64,000 bases of DNA from Culex pipiens pallens (Eukaryota; Arthropoda; Insecta; Diptera; Culicidae): positions 123,849,225-123,913,224 of the forward strand of contig NC_068937.1 of the NCBI RefSeq assembly GCF_016801865.2, read 5' to 3'. The position numbers and the translations under genes are program-made. Shown in pieces: positions 20,179 through 31,877 of the stretch; the stretch's first letter is position 1; each line of letters opens with the position of its first letter. The notes below the pieces were generated by a model. That model made no database searches. It worked only from the letters and a program-made list of their open reading frames with translations, and was not told the DNA's origin.

Positions 20179-21555
20179 GGCTGGTGTCCTGTGAATTACA
20201 CCACTCTGTTGGGCCACCAGTTGGTGGCTAATCAATTTAAAGTCCCTGCTAATGGATGTTAGGGCGAAAAATTTAAACGAAGAAAAAAACAAATCTAGAA
20301 TACTTTTTCAAAACAACCAATTAACTTTTATTTGCAGAGTTTAATTTTCACCTATTTCATGGCAGAGTGAGGGGTTTATGTAGATGAAATTGAGTGCTTT
20401 TTAATTTTCAATTGCAATAATTATTTTTTAAAAGGAGTTAACTAGCCGTTTTATGTGACAACCATCCCCAAAGCCCTCCGGAAATGACCGTTCCGGCCGT
20501 GACCTGGAATGCCACCGTCGTGTTGTGCTGAGAGAATGTGACACACATTTCTTCCAAGATTAGCGCGGACCCTGTTGATTACCAGCGGCGCGGAACTCAC
20601 TTCAGATTTAACACGTGACTTGCGCCGGAGAAATAAAAATCAAGTCACGATTGTGGCCAAGGTCCTGCCAGAGTAGTGGCCACCGCCGGAAGTCGTGAGC
20701 GAATTAAACCGTTTCACTGACTTTTTATGGTTATGGTCACCCGGCACGACAGCAAATGCTGGAAAACTGTTGCAACAGTGCTGTGCAGTGGTTATAAATG
20801 GTGTTTTTGGAGTATTTTTTTTGTTTTCACCGGGAGTGAATCTGTCACTAGCAAACAAGTTTTGGGTTCTTTGTTCGCGTTTAATTTAATTAACTGTCCT
20901 GTTCGAGGCAAACAGTTTTCAATTATAACATCACAAAAGACTTACCACATGAATGAATTTCATCATCAATAACTCATCAAACACACCTTTCAAAAAAACA
21001 TTTCAAAAAACCCACCATGGTCATGGTTACGATATATTGTGATACATGGGTCATTTCGCGCCAAGTGGCACACCACTCGAAATTAACTTTCTGAAAATCT
21101 GATGACGCCATTCAATTCAGCGTAAAATATCAAAAAAAAAAAAAAAACAGATCAATTTTGCTCTAATAAATTGTTGTGTTAAAGTTATGGCCATTTGAAA
21201 AAGTTTTTTTTTTGTAAAATTGGTGATACTCGCAAAACTTTAGAGCGGTGCCAAAAAAGAAGGGGTGGTCCAAAATGGTTCAAAATCTGGAAATTTGAGC
21301 TTGATCGGAAAAAAAGTCGTTTTCAAATTTGTACTTTTTTGTGTACAGTTGTGGCGAAAGGCCCCACATGCCTTAAATGATTTCTGGTCCAAACTTTAAT
21401 CAGAGTAGAAAAATGGGTTAACACAGGAAAGCTAAATCTGCGATTAAAAAACCGCTCATATTGTATTGTATTGTACTTCTTGACACTTTTGCAGCATTTT
21501 ATAAATATTATGGGTAGATCAACTTTGCTTTTACCTTACTTTACCTTTAACATTA

Positions 21556-21683
21556 CACAGTATGAAATTGTGTAATTTTGGAAGGTGTAATATGTGAAGG
21601 TTTACCACTTTTATGATTTTTACTGAAAAAGTGACATTACACCAGAAAAAATAGCATATTTTTACCATGATTTTTGTTCTGTG
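21556..21683. mobile_element. TA-type MITE, family CACAGTA (short copy)
   Basis: CACAGTATGAA...TTTTGTTCTGTG flanked by TA on both sides (21554-21555, 21684-21685). Its interior ('gtgacattacaccagaaaa') matches the fuller copy at 25764-25982. Confidence 0.65.
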
Positions 21684-22308
21684 TACCTTACCTTACCTAA
21701 TGAATTTTTTAATACTGGACGATCTGTAAACTGTTCCAAATGTATGGCATCACTTTAACCGTTTAACCAAACACAGCAACTCAATCAAATATTTGTAAAA
21801 GTCTACTATATCAACCAGCGGGCTACCAAAAAGCCAAGTAATGCGCTCCAAAAATAAATCATTTACTATAAAACGTGAGCCACTATCATTGATCACGTTT
21901 CGGAGCAACTAACGCTGCTGGAAAATTAGCTTCAAAGTCTTTGATTCAACACTAAAAACTGAGGTTTCTGTTTGCAATAACCCAGCAAGGTTATTTTTTC
22001 GTTTAGCACAACGTTTTTCATTTGACAATTACATTTTTTTTGTATCTATGCAAGGTTACTTTTTAAAGTATATCAGTTTTCTACAAAATGTTGATGAATT
22101 TGCATTAACGATAAACTAACTGTTTTGAATATTTTTTTTCAGAGAGTTCAATTTTTTAGCAAAGCAAAAATTTGCAAAAAAAAACTTCCTTGTCATTTTT
22201 ATATGCATAAAGACATTATAATAAAACAATGGCTAGAAAACATCAGCTTGTTTTTTTTTGCATTTTTCTTGTGAAAATACCCTTTTGTGGTCATTATTAA
22301 GCCCTATT

Positions 22309-25235
22309 TTTTATATTTTGTCCCGGGAACTCCCAAAATAGAAAACAAATCAAATTTTGGCCTAGAAATTCAGATTTGGTTGTGGAAATAAATCAACAGT
22401 TGAATACTTAGTAATCGATAACATTTTAAAGCATTAAAATTTATATTCGGCATATATCAGCAATAATTTGGCTTATTTTTGAAAATTGTTAAAATTTTAG
22501 TTTACAGATCCGCAAAATGCATTGCGCCTTAAATATTTTCTTTTAAATTTTATTTAATTAAAAAGTGTTAGTATTATATTCACTTATACTTATGACTTTA
22601 AACTTGAAAAAAGTATTATTTTCAAATAAAATATTTATCTTTTCATCAAAAACCGGCATTTGGAGCAAATCAGGACAAAAGTAACGAATTAAGACAGCTG
22701 TGTAAGCTATTTTTTTTTTTAATAATGTTCTGATTGTTTTGATTGATTTTGGTTACAACAGGAACAGAACAAAACAATAAGTACACCGATTTCCATTTTT
22801 TTCATCTAATATCTCCTGTACCTATTCAGACTGCAGTCTCGATTATCCCAAGTTGGCAGTAGAGCAATTCTCTACCAAAACCGGAAATGGATTTTATTTG
22901 TATTTTTTGATTTGGCTCAAACTTTGTGGGGGCCTTCCCTGTGACCAAATAAGCTATTTTGTGTCATTGGTTCACCCATACAAGTCTCCATACAATTTTG
23001 GCTGCTGTCCATACAAAAATGGTATGTAAATATTCAAACAGCTGTAACTTTTGAGTGAATTTTCTGATCAATTTGGTGTCTTCGGCAAAGTTGTAGGTAT
23101 TGTTGAGGACTATTGAGAAAAAAATATGTACACGGAAAAAAAAATTGCAAATTTTTTTATCAACTTTTTTTTCACTAAAACTCAATTTCCCAAAAAACGT
23201 ATTTTTTGATTTTCGAGATTTTTTTATATGTTTTAGGGGACTAAAATCCGCAACTTTTGAGCTATAGAGAAACATGGTCAAAAAATCTGCCGCCAAGTTA
23301 TGAATTTTTGAAAAAATAGTGATTTTTGGAAAAAATCCAAATTTCATGCAAAAACAAATTTGAAATCAATTTTTAATGCAAAATTGAATTTGCAATCGAA
23401 AACTACTTTACAATTTTTTTGATAAAGGGCTTCGTTTTCAAGATATAGGCACCGAAAGTTTGATTTTAGCGAAATATTTGCAGTTTTTCGATTTTTAAAA
23501 ATAGTGACCATGAGCGACCATTTCTAAAAATATTTTTTTTGAAAAGTTCAGAAAATTTGCTATAAAATTGTCTAAGAGACATTGAAGATTGGACCTCGGG
23601 TTGCTGAGATACAGCCGCTTTAAGAAAAAGAAACAGGAAAATTGAAGTTTTCTAAGTCTCACCAAAACAACCCACCATTTTCTAATGTCGATATCTCAGC
23701 AACTAATGGTCCGATTTTCAATGTTAAAACATGAAACATTCGTAAAATTTTCCGATCTTTTCGAAAAAAATATTTTGAAAAAAATTAAATCAAGACTAAC
23801 ATTTTAAATGGGCGTAATATTCAATGTTTGGCCCTTTTAAAATGTTAGTCTTGATTTAATTTTTTTCAAAATATTTTTTTCGAAAAGATCGAAAAATTTT
23901 ACGAATGTTTCATGTATTAACATTGAAAATCGGACCATTAGTTGCTGAGATATCGACATTAGAAAATGGTGGGTTGTTTTGGTGAGACTTAGAAAACTTC
24001 AATTTTCGTGTTTCTTTTTCTTAAAGCGGCTGTATCTCAGCAAACCGAGGTCCAATCTTCAATGTCTCTTAGACAATTTTATAGCAAATTTTCTGAACTT
24101 TTCAAAAAAAATATTTTTAGAAATGGTCGCTCATGGTCGCTATTTTTAAAAATCGAAAAACTGCAAATATTTTGCTAAAATCAAACTTTCGGTGGCTATA
24201 TCTTGAAAACGGAGCTTTTTATCAAAAAATCTGTAAAGTAATTTTTGATTGCAAATTCAATTTTGCATTAAAAAATAACTTCAAATTTGTTTTTGCATGA
24301 AATTTGGATTTTTTTCCAAAAATCACTATTTTTCAAAAATTCATAACTTGGCGGCAGATTTTTTGACCATGTTTCTCTATAGCTCAAAAGTTGCGGATTT
24401 TAGTCCCCTCAAACATATAAAAAAATCTCGAAAATCAAAAAATACGTATTTTGGGAAATTGAGTTTTAGTGAAAAAAAAGTTGATAAAAAAATCTGCAAT
24501 TTTTTTTTTCCGTGTACATATTTTTTTCTCAATTGTCCTCAACAATACCTACAACTTTGCCGAAGACACCAAATTGATCAGAAATTTCACTCAAAAGTTA
24601 CAGCTGTTTGAATATTTACATACCATTTTTGTATGGACCGCAGCCAAAATTGTATGGAGACTTGTATGGGTGAACCAATGACACAAAGTAGCTTATTTGG
24701 TCATATGGAAGGCCCCCACAAAGTTTGAGTCAAATAAAAAAATACAAAAAAATAAAAATGGTCGAAATCAGCCGATTTCGTAGAGAGTTGCTCAGTAGTG
24801 ACTTAAAGATAATTTTTAAAATATGTTTTAAATATAAAACATAAAATTCTAAACTTATCCAAAGTGTTACATCGTCGGGAATAATTTTATTTCTTGTTGT
24901 TGACAGTTTCAATTAAATTTTTTAAGCTTTTGTAGTCATTTTATGTAAATAAATTAATGAAAGAAATATATAAAAAATTGTGGTTCATTTAAATTCCAAA
25001 GAACATTTTTTTTTTAATTTGTTTAAAACTATCTAAAGACTGCTGCCTTTGAATTAAAGTTATCATCAATTAACAGCTTTTAGCTGATTCTATGATTTAA
25101 GCTAGAAAAACGTAACAAATATAATGAAAACATAGATATTATGACTGCTTCAAAAATTTCCCGGGATCTCGGGATTAAAAAAATATTTTTCCCGTTTCCC
25201 AGGAAATTCAAAACCCGAGAAAATTGGACGCCCTA
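22309..25235. mobile_element. hAT-like MITE, 5'-truncated, split by a palindrome
   Basis: The right end (gaaaattggacgcccta, 25219-25235) and interior match the element at 28470-29659 along its length, but the left terminal ~90 bases are missing. A 1.93 kb inverted repeat (22862-24793) interrupts it. No transposase is present. The family ends are TAG.GCGTCC, and other copies carry 8-base duplications, which is the hAT pattern. Confidence 0.65.
22862..24793. mobile_element. 1.93 kb near-perfect palindromic (foldback) element
   Basis: Two arms of ~950 bases, roughly 95% alike by eye, meet at a ~25-base spacer near 23820. Ends are GAGCAATTCTCTAC and the complement GTAGAGAGTTGCTC, flanked by AGTA on both sides (22858-22861, 24794-24797). 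The related host element at 28470-29659 shows the uninterrupted site (near 29050), confirming an insertion. The mirrored ORFs at 22964-23347 minus and 24297-24611 plus are consequences of the symmetry, not genes. A transcript would fold into a ~1 kb hairpin. Confidence 0.8.
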
Positions 25236-25463
25236 CTAGCATCACAAAAAATAACAGTGCTGAAAATCCCAAAAGTTTTTTTTTTTTTTTTAATGTCAAC
25301 AATATGTTTGCATAATTGATTTTTCAGCTTTCTTTGTATATTTTTTTTCAAATTTGGCAAATCCTCGTTAGATGATTGTATGACCTTTTCCTCCTGGAGC
25401 TTTTCGCTCAATGTTTGTTCCGTTTAATATTAACACTCAGTCTGCAAAGTGATTGTCTTTTTT

Positions 25464-26109
25464 AATTCTCTGCCAAATCACACAATATCGCGAAAAGTTA
25501 CCCCGACCCCTCTTCGATTTGCGTGAAACTTTGTTCACACACACTAAAATCTATTCCCGTATTCGTGAATTGTGTTCCTGAATTTGAGAACAAAAAAAAA
25601 ATTTATGAGTATGGTGCAAATTAAGAAAAAAAAAAACGTGAATATATTCCTTCGTGGTTCTCAAATTCATGAACACAGTTCACGATTTCAGGATTTGTCT
25701 TTTTCCGTGCTGAGATAGTTTTGATCTTTGATTACGATTCTGAGGTTTATTTTTTGATAGCTACACAGTAAAAAATTGTGGAAATTTGAAAGGTGTAATT
25801 TTGGAAGGTTGAATATTACCTCTTTTATGATGAAATTTTACCTCAATTTAGACTGAAAAAGTGACATTACACCAGAAAAGTGGTAAAATCAAACATTTTC
25901 AGAGGTAAAATTACACGTTTTTTTCTGACATAAAAGATGTGCCACTTTCAAGATGAAATGTTACCATGATTTTTTTACTGTGTAGTGACGGATGAGTGGT
26001 ACGACCCATTTCATTCATAAACGTTTGAAACAAATTCACCTATGTGCAATCTAATTTAAAGTTTCACGCGAATCGAAGCAAATGCTGTGTGAGTTGGCTG
26101 AGATGACTC
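25464..26109. mobile_element. Inverted-ended repeat, family G (copy 1) with two nested insertions
   Basis: Ends 'aattctctgccaaatcacac' and 'gtgtgagttggctgagatga' match the ends of 54793-56050, as do the blocks 'gacccctcttcgatttgcgt' and 'gtacgaccc'. It contains a hairpin of about 25555-25705 (ATTCGTGAATTGTGTTC arms) and a TA-type MITE at 25764-25982, both absent from the second copy. Confidence 0.6.
25764..25982. mobile_element. TA-type MITE, family CACAGTA (full copy)
   Basis: Termini CACAGTAAAAAA and TTTTTTACTGTG are flanked by TA at 25762-25763 and 25983-25984. The second family G copy (near 54912) is continuous across this point, so the insertion and its TA target are directly visible. 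Non-coding. Confidence 0.8.
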
Positions 26110-26152
26110 TTTTACAACATGTTTTTTGAACTACCGGCATCAGGGGTGAGAT

Positions 26153-26198
26153 TGAGTCATACAAAAATGCAGAAATCTGTAAGACCCAATCTCACCCC
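26153..26198. repeat. 46-base hairpin GGGGTGAGATTG/CAATCTCACCCC
   Basis: Arms of ~16 bases with one or two mismatches surround a short loop. It resembles the tips of a very small MITE. The downstream DNA, 26199-27231, is single copy. A 107-codon minus ORF at 26543-26866 there has no recognisable features. Confidence 0.55.
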
Positions 26199-27231
26199 CC
26201 AAACACACTTATTTTTTGGTGGCAAAAAGTTGTTTTAAAATGGTTATTGTTGTACCCAGTAATATTGGCTAAGTTTTCTGATTTTTGTTCAGCAAGGGTT
26301 GGTAGCCTTATTTTAAAAATAACATAATACTGAAGCTTCAATAGCTCCAACAAATTCTAATCCCACCTAACTGCAATCAATTAGAAGGATCACTGAGTTC
26401 ATCGTTACGCCGTTCGTCCTTCATTAGTTTCCAATACAAGAGCAGTCACACACATACCCACACACCATATCGCTTAATATCAACTACCGGGGCCATAAAA
26501 TCACGTCCCAACTGTATCGACTACCCTGCTCACAGCAAGACCCTAGCAGAAAACCGGCCAAATTCCGGTCACGAAATCATTTCTATTCACGGCCGCTGGG
26601 AACCGCCGCTTTCTTGCACGTGCAAACGAGAAAAAAAAAACTCCCCGAACGAACCCCAAAACTGTAACCCGGCCAATTGGCTTTTTGAGATCTCCGCCTA
26701 ACAAGGGCAGCTCACAGCTGATGATTATTACTCTGACGGGCCCCGGGAATGGCCAAAGAAGTTGGGGAAATCCCCTCGACGGAGCAAGTGAAAGTCCGGA
26801 ACCTTTGTCCGAACTTAATTGAAATGTTAGCAGGCCCACGTGCGGGGTTGGCCGGGTTGCCAGCAAAATTGCCAGATGTATAATGAAAAATTCTTTTAAA
26901 TAAAATAATTGTGGTTTTGGAACTCTGCTGAAAAACTCCTTACTTTTCCTGTCCCTCTGAAATATACATCTCCAAAAAGACAGCTGAAAAGACCATCATG
27001 AAATTCATGAGAGTTGCGAAGAGCTCAACTTTTTACAACGTCGTCAAGGGTCTTGAAAACATGTGGCAAATAAACATTCCAATTATCAGAGAATTGACGA
27101 TTCGCATAGAAAAAAAATAGGTGTTTTCAAGACCAAAATATGCAGAAAATGTTGTACGGATCTTGTGGCAAAACTCGATTTGTTCAGCATTCTGCAGCTC
27201 GTTGCTTTAATTATGTTTCGCAACTACCCAG

Positions 27232-27345
27232 GTGCAAAATGAAGATTCTTTCATAACGAGTCATTCATTTATCCAACGAAGGGTTCAACAAGTTGAATAA
27301 ATACGACAAGTGCTGCAATAATCGAGTTTTGCACCGAGTTGTAAA
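27232..27345. repeat. Hairpin repeat, copy 2
   Basis: A diverged copy of 1-125: 'catttatccaacgaa', 'gttgaataaatacgac', 'aagtgctgc' and 'gagttttgcaccgagttg' occur in the same order. The stem is less perfect than in copy 1. Confidence 0.5.
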
Positions 27346-27743
27346 GCAGACTATTTTATTGAAAAACATAGTCATTGGAAAAAGGATTAAATAAGAATAG
27401 AGTGAAGAACAAAAAAGTTTAGAAATTACATCAACAATTATTTAATTTTAAAAACAGCAACTGGCAGCCCTAACATTATGTCAGCATTCCATCGTCATTA
27501 GCATCGGCACTTAAGCCGTTTTTCTGCACTTCTCGATTAATGTTTTTACCCTTCTCTTGCCATTTTTTTTTTGTAACTCCACAACCAAGTCCATATCCCA
27601 TTGCAGTCTACAGGATCTAGGGACATTTAGCGAGCTCGCGTTCGCTGGAACCAATTAGTGCCAGCCTGGGAAGGGAATGCCGGCCAGCCGGCCAAAAAAA
27701 GTCAAGCTTTTTTTGCCCAACTATCGACGTTTTTACTGGTTCG

Positions 27744-28002
27744 ATGTCGAAGCACATTCGTCACGGAATGACCCAGGAGTTGGCTCGTGTAAGTGCTCAT
27801 TTAAGGGAGCTACTTTATTATGATAATGGGGGACTTATTTGGCAACTGACGTAAAATAACACTAATTGCACTTTTGCAGATCTACGTTTCTGCTCATTCT
27901 CAATTCTCTTATGAAGATTTACATAAACATAATGAGTTCAAAAAGAATCGTCAAGTTCTTTACGATGTAGCTTTATTTTGTGATAAAATTTGTTTAAATT
28001 AA
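27744..28002 (+). CDS. Candidate small two-exon ORF, unknown
   Basis: ATG at 27744, 15 codons (MSKHIRHGMTQELAR), then a perfect donor GTAAGT at 27789. A 91-nt intron ends ACTAATTGCACTTTTGCAG, with a CTAAT branch-like motif, at 27879. The next exon (27880-28002) continues in phase for 40 codons (starts IYVSAHSQFSYEDLH) to TAA. The joined product would be 55 residues with no domain I know. The intron signals are good. The start context is poor and the second exon has AT-rich codons, so this could be part of a longer gene or chance. Confidence 0.25.
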
Positions 28003-28469
28003 ACGGCCCAAGCTTTTTTTTTGACACAGAATTGTTTAACTCGAGAAATGTCATACCATTTGTCTGTGTCAACAGGCTAAGGTCGTTAATCATTCTTTTT
28101 TTTTTCTTGAATCACTATGAACGTGCCACATTTCGTTCCATCTACAACTTATTATAATTCTGGAGAGCAAATTAGGCTTGGCAAACTTTAATCTTTGTAT
28201 TTACAAAATTGTGATTGAGAACGCGTCGTTCTCCTTTATTTATCATCTTAAAAATCATTTTGTTGTGCTATGTTTTAAGTAGAGCGTCCAATTTCCCGGG
28301 GTTACAATTTTCCCGGGAAACGGGAAATTTTCAGCCAATTTCCCGGGAAATCCCGGGAATTCCCGGGAAATTTTAAATTTATTGAAAATTGTTATGGTTT
28401 TAATTAATATTATGGAACAAAATTGTATAGGACATCAACATTAATGGTTTAAATATGAAGTATGAAGAT

Positions 28470-29659
28470 TAGTGCGTCCATCCCGGGAATTCCCGGGACA
28501 AAAATCCCGGGATTTTTGCTAAACCGGGAATTCTCGTATCCCAGGATTTTCTATGATTTGTCCCGGGAATTCCCGAAATTGAAAAAAAAATCATATTTTG
28601 GTCTGGAAATTCAGATTTGGTTGTGAGATAGTAGAACAATAAAATGAATTAAAATTTGTATTCAGCAAATCTCAGCATTAAATTGGCTTTTTAGGAAAAA
28701 ATATTATAATTTTAAATAACAGGTCCGCAAAATGCCTAGCGCTTTAAATTTTTTTCTCTATTATTTTATTTTTTTAAAGACTGGATATATTTACGTATAT
28801 TTTCGATTTTAAATTTGAAAAAAAACAATCTCATATCAAATTATTTATAATCAAACACCGGCATCTAGGGCAAATACGTACAAATGTAACGAATAAATAC
28901 AGCTATTAAAGCAAAAAATAATTGCATGACGTTTTGGATGACTTCGGTTAAAACAGGAACAGAACAAAACAATTTATACTTCCAAATGTATTGCTCTAAA
29001 ATCTCCTGTACCTATTTAGACTGTAATTCTGATTTTCCCTCGGTTGTAGGTAGTAACTTGAAGATAATTTGTAAAATATGTTTTATATAAAACAATGAAT
29101 TCAAAACTTATCTAAAATTTTACATTGACTGGTATCATTTTATTTATTGTCGTTTTTTTGTTTTTTAGACATATAAAATAATTTTTTAAGCTGTTTTAGT
29201 CATGTCATATAAAAAAATATATAAAAGCAAAAAAAAATTAAAGGATTCCAAAGTTTTATTTTGAATAGGTCCTATAAACATATGGAAGACAAAAGCTTAT
29301 CGAACCTTTTCAAAAAAACTCAAGAATTATGTAATTTGATTCGCAAATTAAAAAATAATCAATCATCTGGAATTAAAAATAGTAGTTGATATAAAATCCT
29401 AAACACCACAAAGACAAAAAAAAATCTTTTAGGCTATTTTAAAACTGTCGTCTTTGTTTGGATTGAAGTGAGGATTATCACCATTTGATATTATTAAGCT
29501 AATTCAATGATTTTAAGCATGAAAACATAACAAAAATAACGAAACATAGATTTTATTACTGATTCAAAAATTTCCCGGGATCCCGGGAATTCCCGGGATT
29601 CCAAAAATATTTTTCCCGTTTCCCGGGAAATTCAAAACCCGAGAAAATTGGACGCCCTA
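28470..29659. mobile_element. hAT-like MITE nested in a relative
   Basis: Termini TAGTGCGTCCA and TTGGACGCCCTA sit between exact 8-base duplications ATGAAGAT (28462-28469 and 29660-29667). The tips carry runs of 'ggaattcccggga'. The interior matches the interrupted copy at 22309-25235. The clean duplication shows it inserted into the older outer element. Confidence 0.85.
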
Positions 29660-30052
29660 ATGAAGATCAATTAACAGCTTGACTGCATGTAAAAAATCAT
29701 TCAACTACAAGAAAATGTATTTTGGTATTTTTTGATGAGAAATTTTAAACTTGCCTCTGTGACCAGTTTATTGAAACGAGGAAAAAAACATGCAGAAATT
29801 ATGTTTTTCATGACAAATACTGGTTTCAGCTCTTGAACAAATGGTAAAGCTTTTTAGTGTTGGTTTTACTCCAAGCAACTCAATGTTTTCAAATATTTGA
29901 AGCAAGCTTTGAATATAATTTTGCATTTTTTGAGAATAAACAATAGAAAGTTATTTTTCAATGATTTTTTTTGTACTATTATGCAACATGATTAAAATAA
30001 TACGATAAATTAACATCATTCCACAAAAAGTCTTCTATTTTTTCACATTTAA

Positions 30053-30235
30053 CCCTCTAACACCTGTAGTTGAACCAAGTGCTTTATAATTCTTTTACTT
30101 CAAATTGTAATTTCTTTAGTACTAGGTATTCAACCAATTAAACAAATTCTTTTTGCACAAATTAGATTTTCATCTCATTTGATCATGGTAAACAAAAACG
30201 TAAAAAAATCTCAATTTTAATTTGGAGGTAAGGAG
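30053..30235. mobile_element. Small TTAA-flanked MITE
   Basis: TTAA|CCCTCTAAC at the left and GGTAAGGAG|TTAA at the right give a short imperfect inverted repeat with TTAA on both sides, as in piggyBac-derived MITEs. The terminal similarity to 14396-14987 is limited to the tips. Confidence 0.4.
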
Positions 30236-30613
30236 TTAATATTGTTTTGATGAAATAACATCAATCTGTTAAAAGCTTACCTAATTGTAATAATTTAATA
30301 CTCATTAAGCCCAGTTGCTTCAAAAATTAATATTATCAGAAATAATTCTGATATCATAATTTCTGATAATCTGATTAATTATATAAAACTAAACAATACA
30401 TTTAATTGAACAAAATCATGTTGAGTTTGTTCATTTATAATTTTTTCAGACCATTTTCAAAAAATAGTTCCAAAAATTTAAGAAAATGTATACTTCCGCT
30501 TGAATTTCGGGAATTCCCAAGAAATTTACAAATTTCCCGGGAAACGGGAAATAATTTTTTTCGGGAAATCCCATGAATTCCCGGGACGGGAAATTGGACG
30601 CTCTAGTTTTTAG

Positions 30614-31877
30614 AAGTACCCGATATCGATCGATCGATTTAATCAAATTCAAAAATACCCAATCATGTCAATACTTTTTTTTTCTCATAAAATTATTTTT
30701 ATTAGGTCCTTTTCGGTACCCGAGTCGGCTTTTGTAATTACATTTTTCTTAAAGCCAAGAGTAATTACAGAGGATCTTGTGTGTAAATGTTAGTGGGAGG
30801 GAGCCGATTAACCGCGGCCTACTCGGGGTTAATAGGGAAGGGATTGATGTTAAAAGACAAGGCGTGGGAAGGGAAGGGGGATTGTGTAGGGGTCTTGGTT
30901 GGCTCTGCTGGCCTTTGTTTTTGTCCTCAGCCGCAACTCGGTGTCCAGCTGCTGGGGATGTCTATACATTGTGACTTGAGAGAAAAAAAAATAACTCGGT
31001 TAATCTGTCAATCAAACAAATTTTGGAAAGGCACCATATGTCTCAGTACAATGGCACAACCCTGTAACATAACAGAATCGTTACCTTTCTTCCCTTTACT
31101 GCACTTCACTTGACTTTGAGCCGAGTGTGCTAAGCTGTCAGTTGTACCAACTTCAAAGCAACAAATAAACCTCTCTTGCGTTGAAGCGTTCAGCGCAGAA
31201 GGGGGTTTGATTTAGGAACAGAAGTTGTTGGGACAAAAACACTTCAAAACACTTCTTCGACGAAAAGTTGGCGTTGGGAAATGCGTCAATAAATCATTTC
31301 GTGAATTTAGCAAAAATGTATTATTTTTTTTTGATTGGATCGTTTCATTTCCAGGAATTGCATTGCAATATTTTTGCTTTTGAGTTTTAAATTTGGTTTC
31401 ACATATTTCTTCTTTTAATGAAAATTTCCTCAAAAGCGTTACAATATGCAAATTCTGTCCTCAGAATTCCACTCCCTTGCGCCGTTCCTTCCGGTAGGCC
31501 GAAATGGCTTCCGGTGGGTAACGGAGGAAAAGCCAGCACGCCAGAGACCTTGAACGGTCTACTGTGCAACCGGGTTCTGTGTGGGGCCAGTAATGCAAGT
31601 CAGGAAGCCAGAAAGCACTTCACCACAGGATAAAATGGCATCACTTTTTCCGAGCCTGATTTTTTCGCTCTCTATTTTCCGGAAATGATTTAAACAAGTT
31701 ACTGTTCAATAGAGCTTTGTTGTGGGGGGGGGAAACCCCTCTAGAGAACAAGTATACGCTGGATTTTATTCTGTGGCTAGGGTTTGTTATTTGGTTTTTA
31801 TGGTATTTTTTTTTTGCTGCTTTGGTTGGCTTTGAATGCGATTACTTTATGTACTTTTTCTGTATTAATATGAAAAC
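30614..31877. other. Single-copy DNA, no supported gene
   Basis: Contains GC-richer islands near 30.78-30.97 and 31.46-31.64 kb, with ORFs of 65-108 codons overlapping in several frames. I see no splice or domain evidence. Confidence 0.4.

Larger units (their letters stand above)
28280..30605. mobile_element. hAT-like MITE, outer copy
   Basis: Termini TAGAGCGTCCAATTTCCCG and the complement CGGGAAATTGGACGCTCTA are flanked by 8-base near-duplicates GTTTTAAG (28272-28279) and GTTTTTAG (30606-30613). 8-base duplications with TAG.G ends are typical of hAT elements. It contains many CCCGGG blocks near both ends, a nested relative (28470-29659) and a small TTAA-type MITE (30053-30235). No transposase ORF. 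Confidence 0.75.

Noticed and set aside
22964..23347. 127-codon minus ORF repeated as 24297-24611 plus
   Set aside because: The two ORFs are mirror images from the palindrome arms, low-complexity Lys/Phe-rich translations of AT-rich DNA with no domain.
26543..26866. 107-codon minus ORF
   Set aside because: Poor codon pattern, no domain and no consistent splice borders. The GC-rich island explains the open frame.
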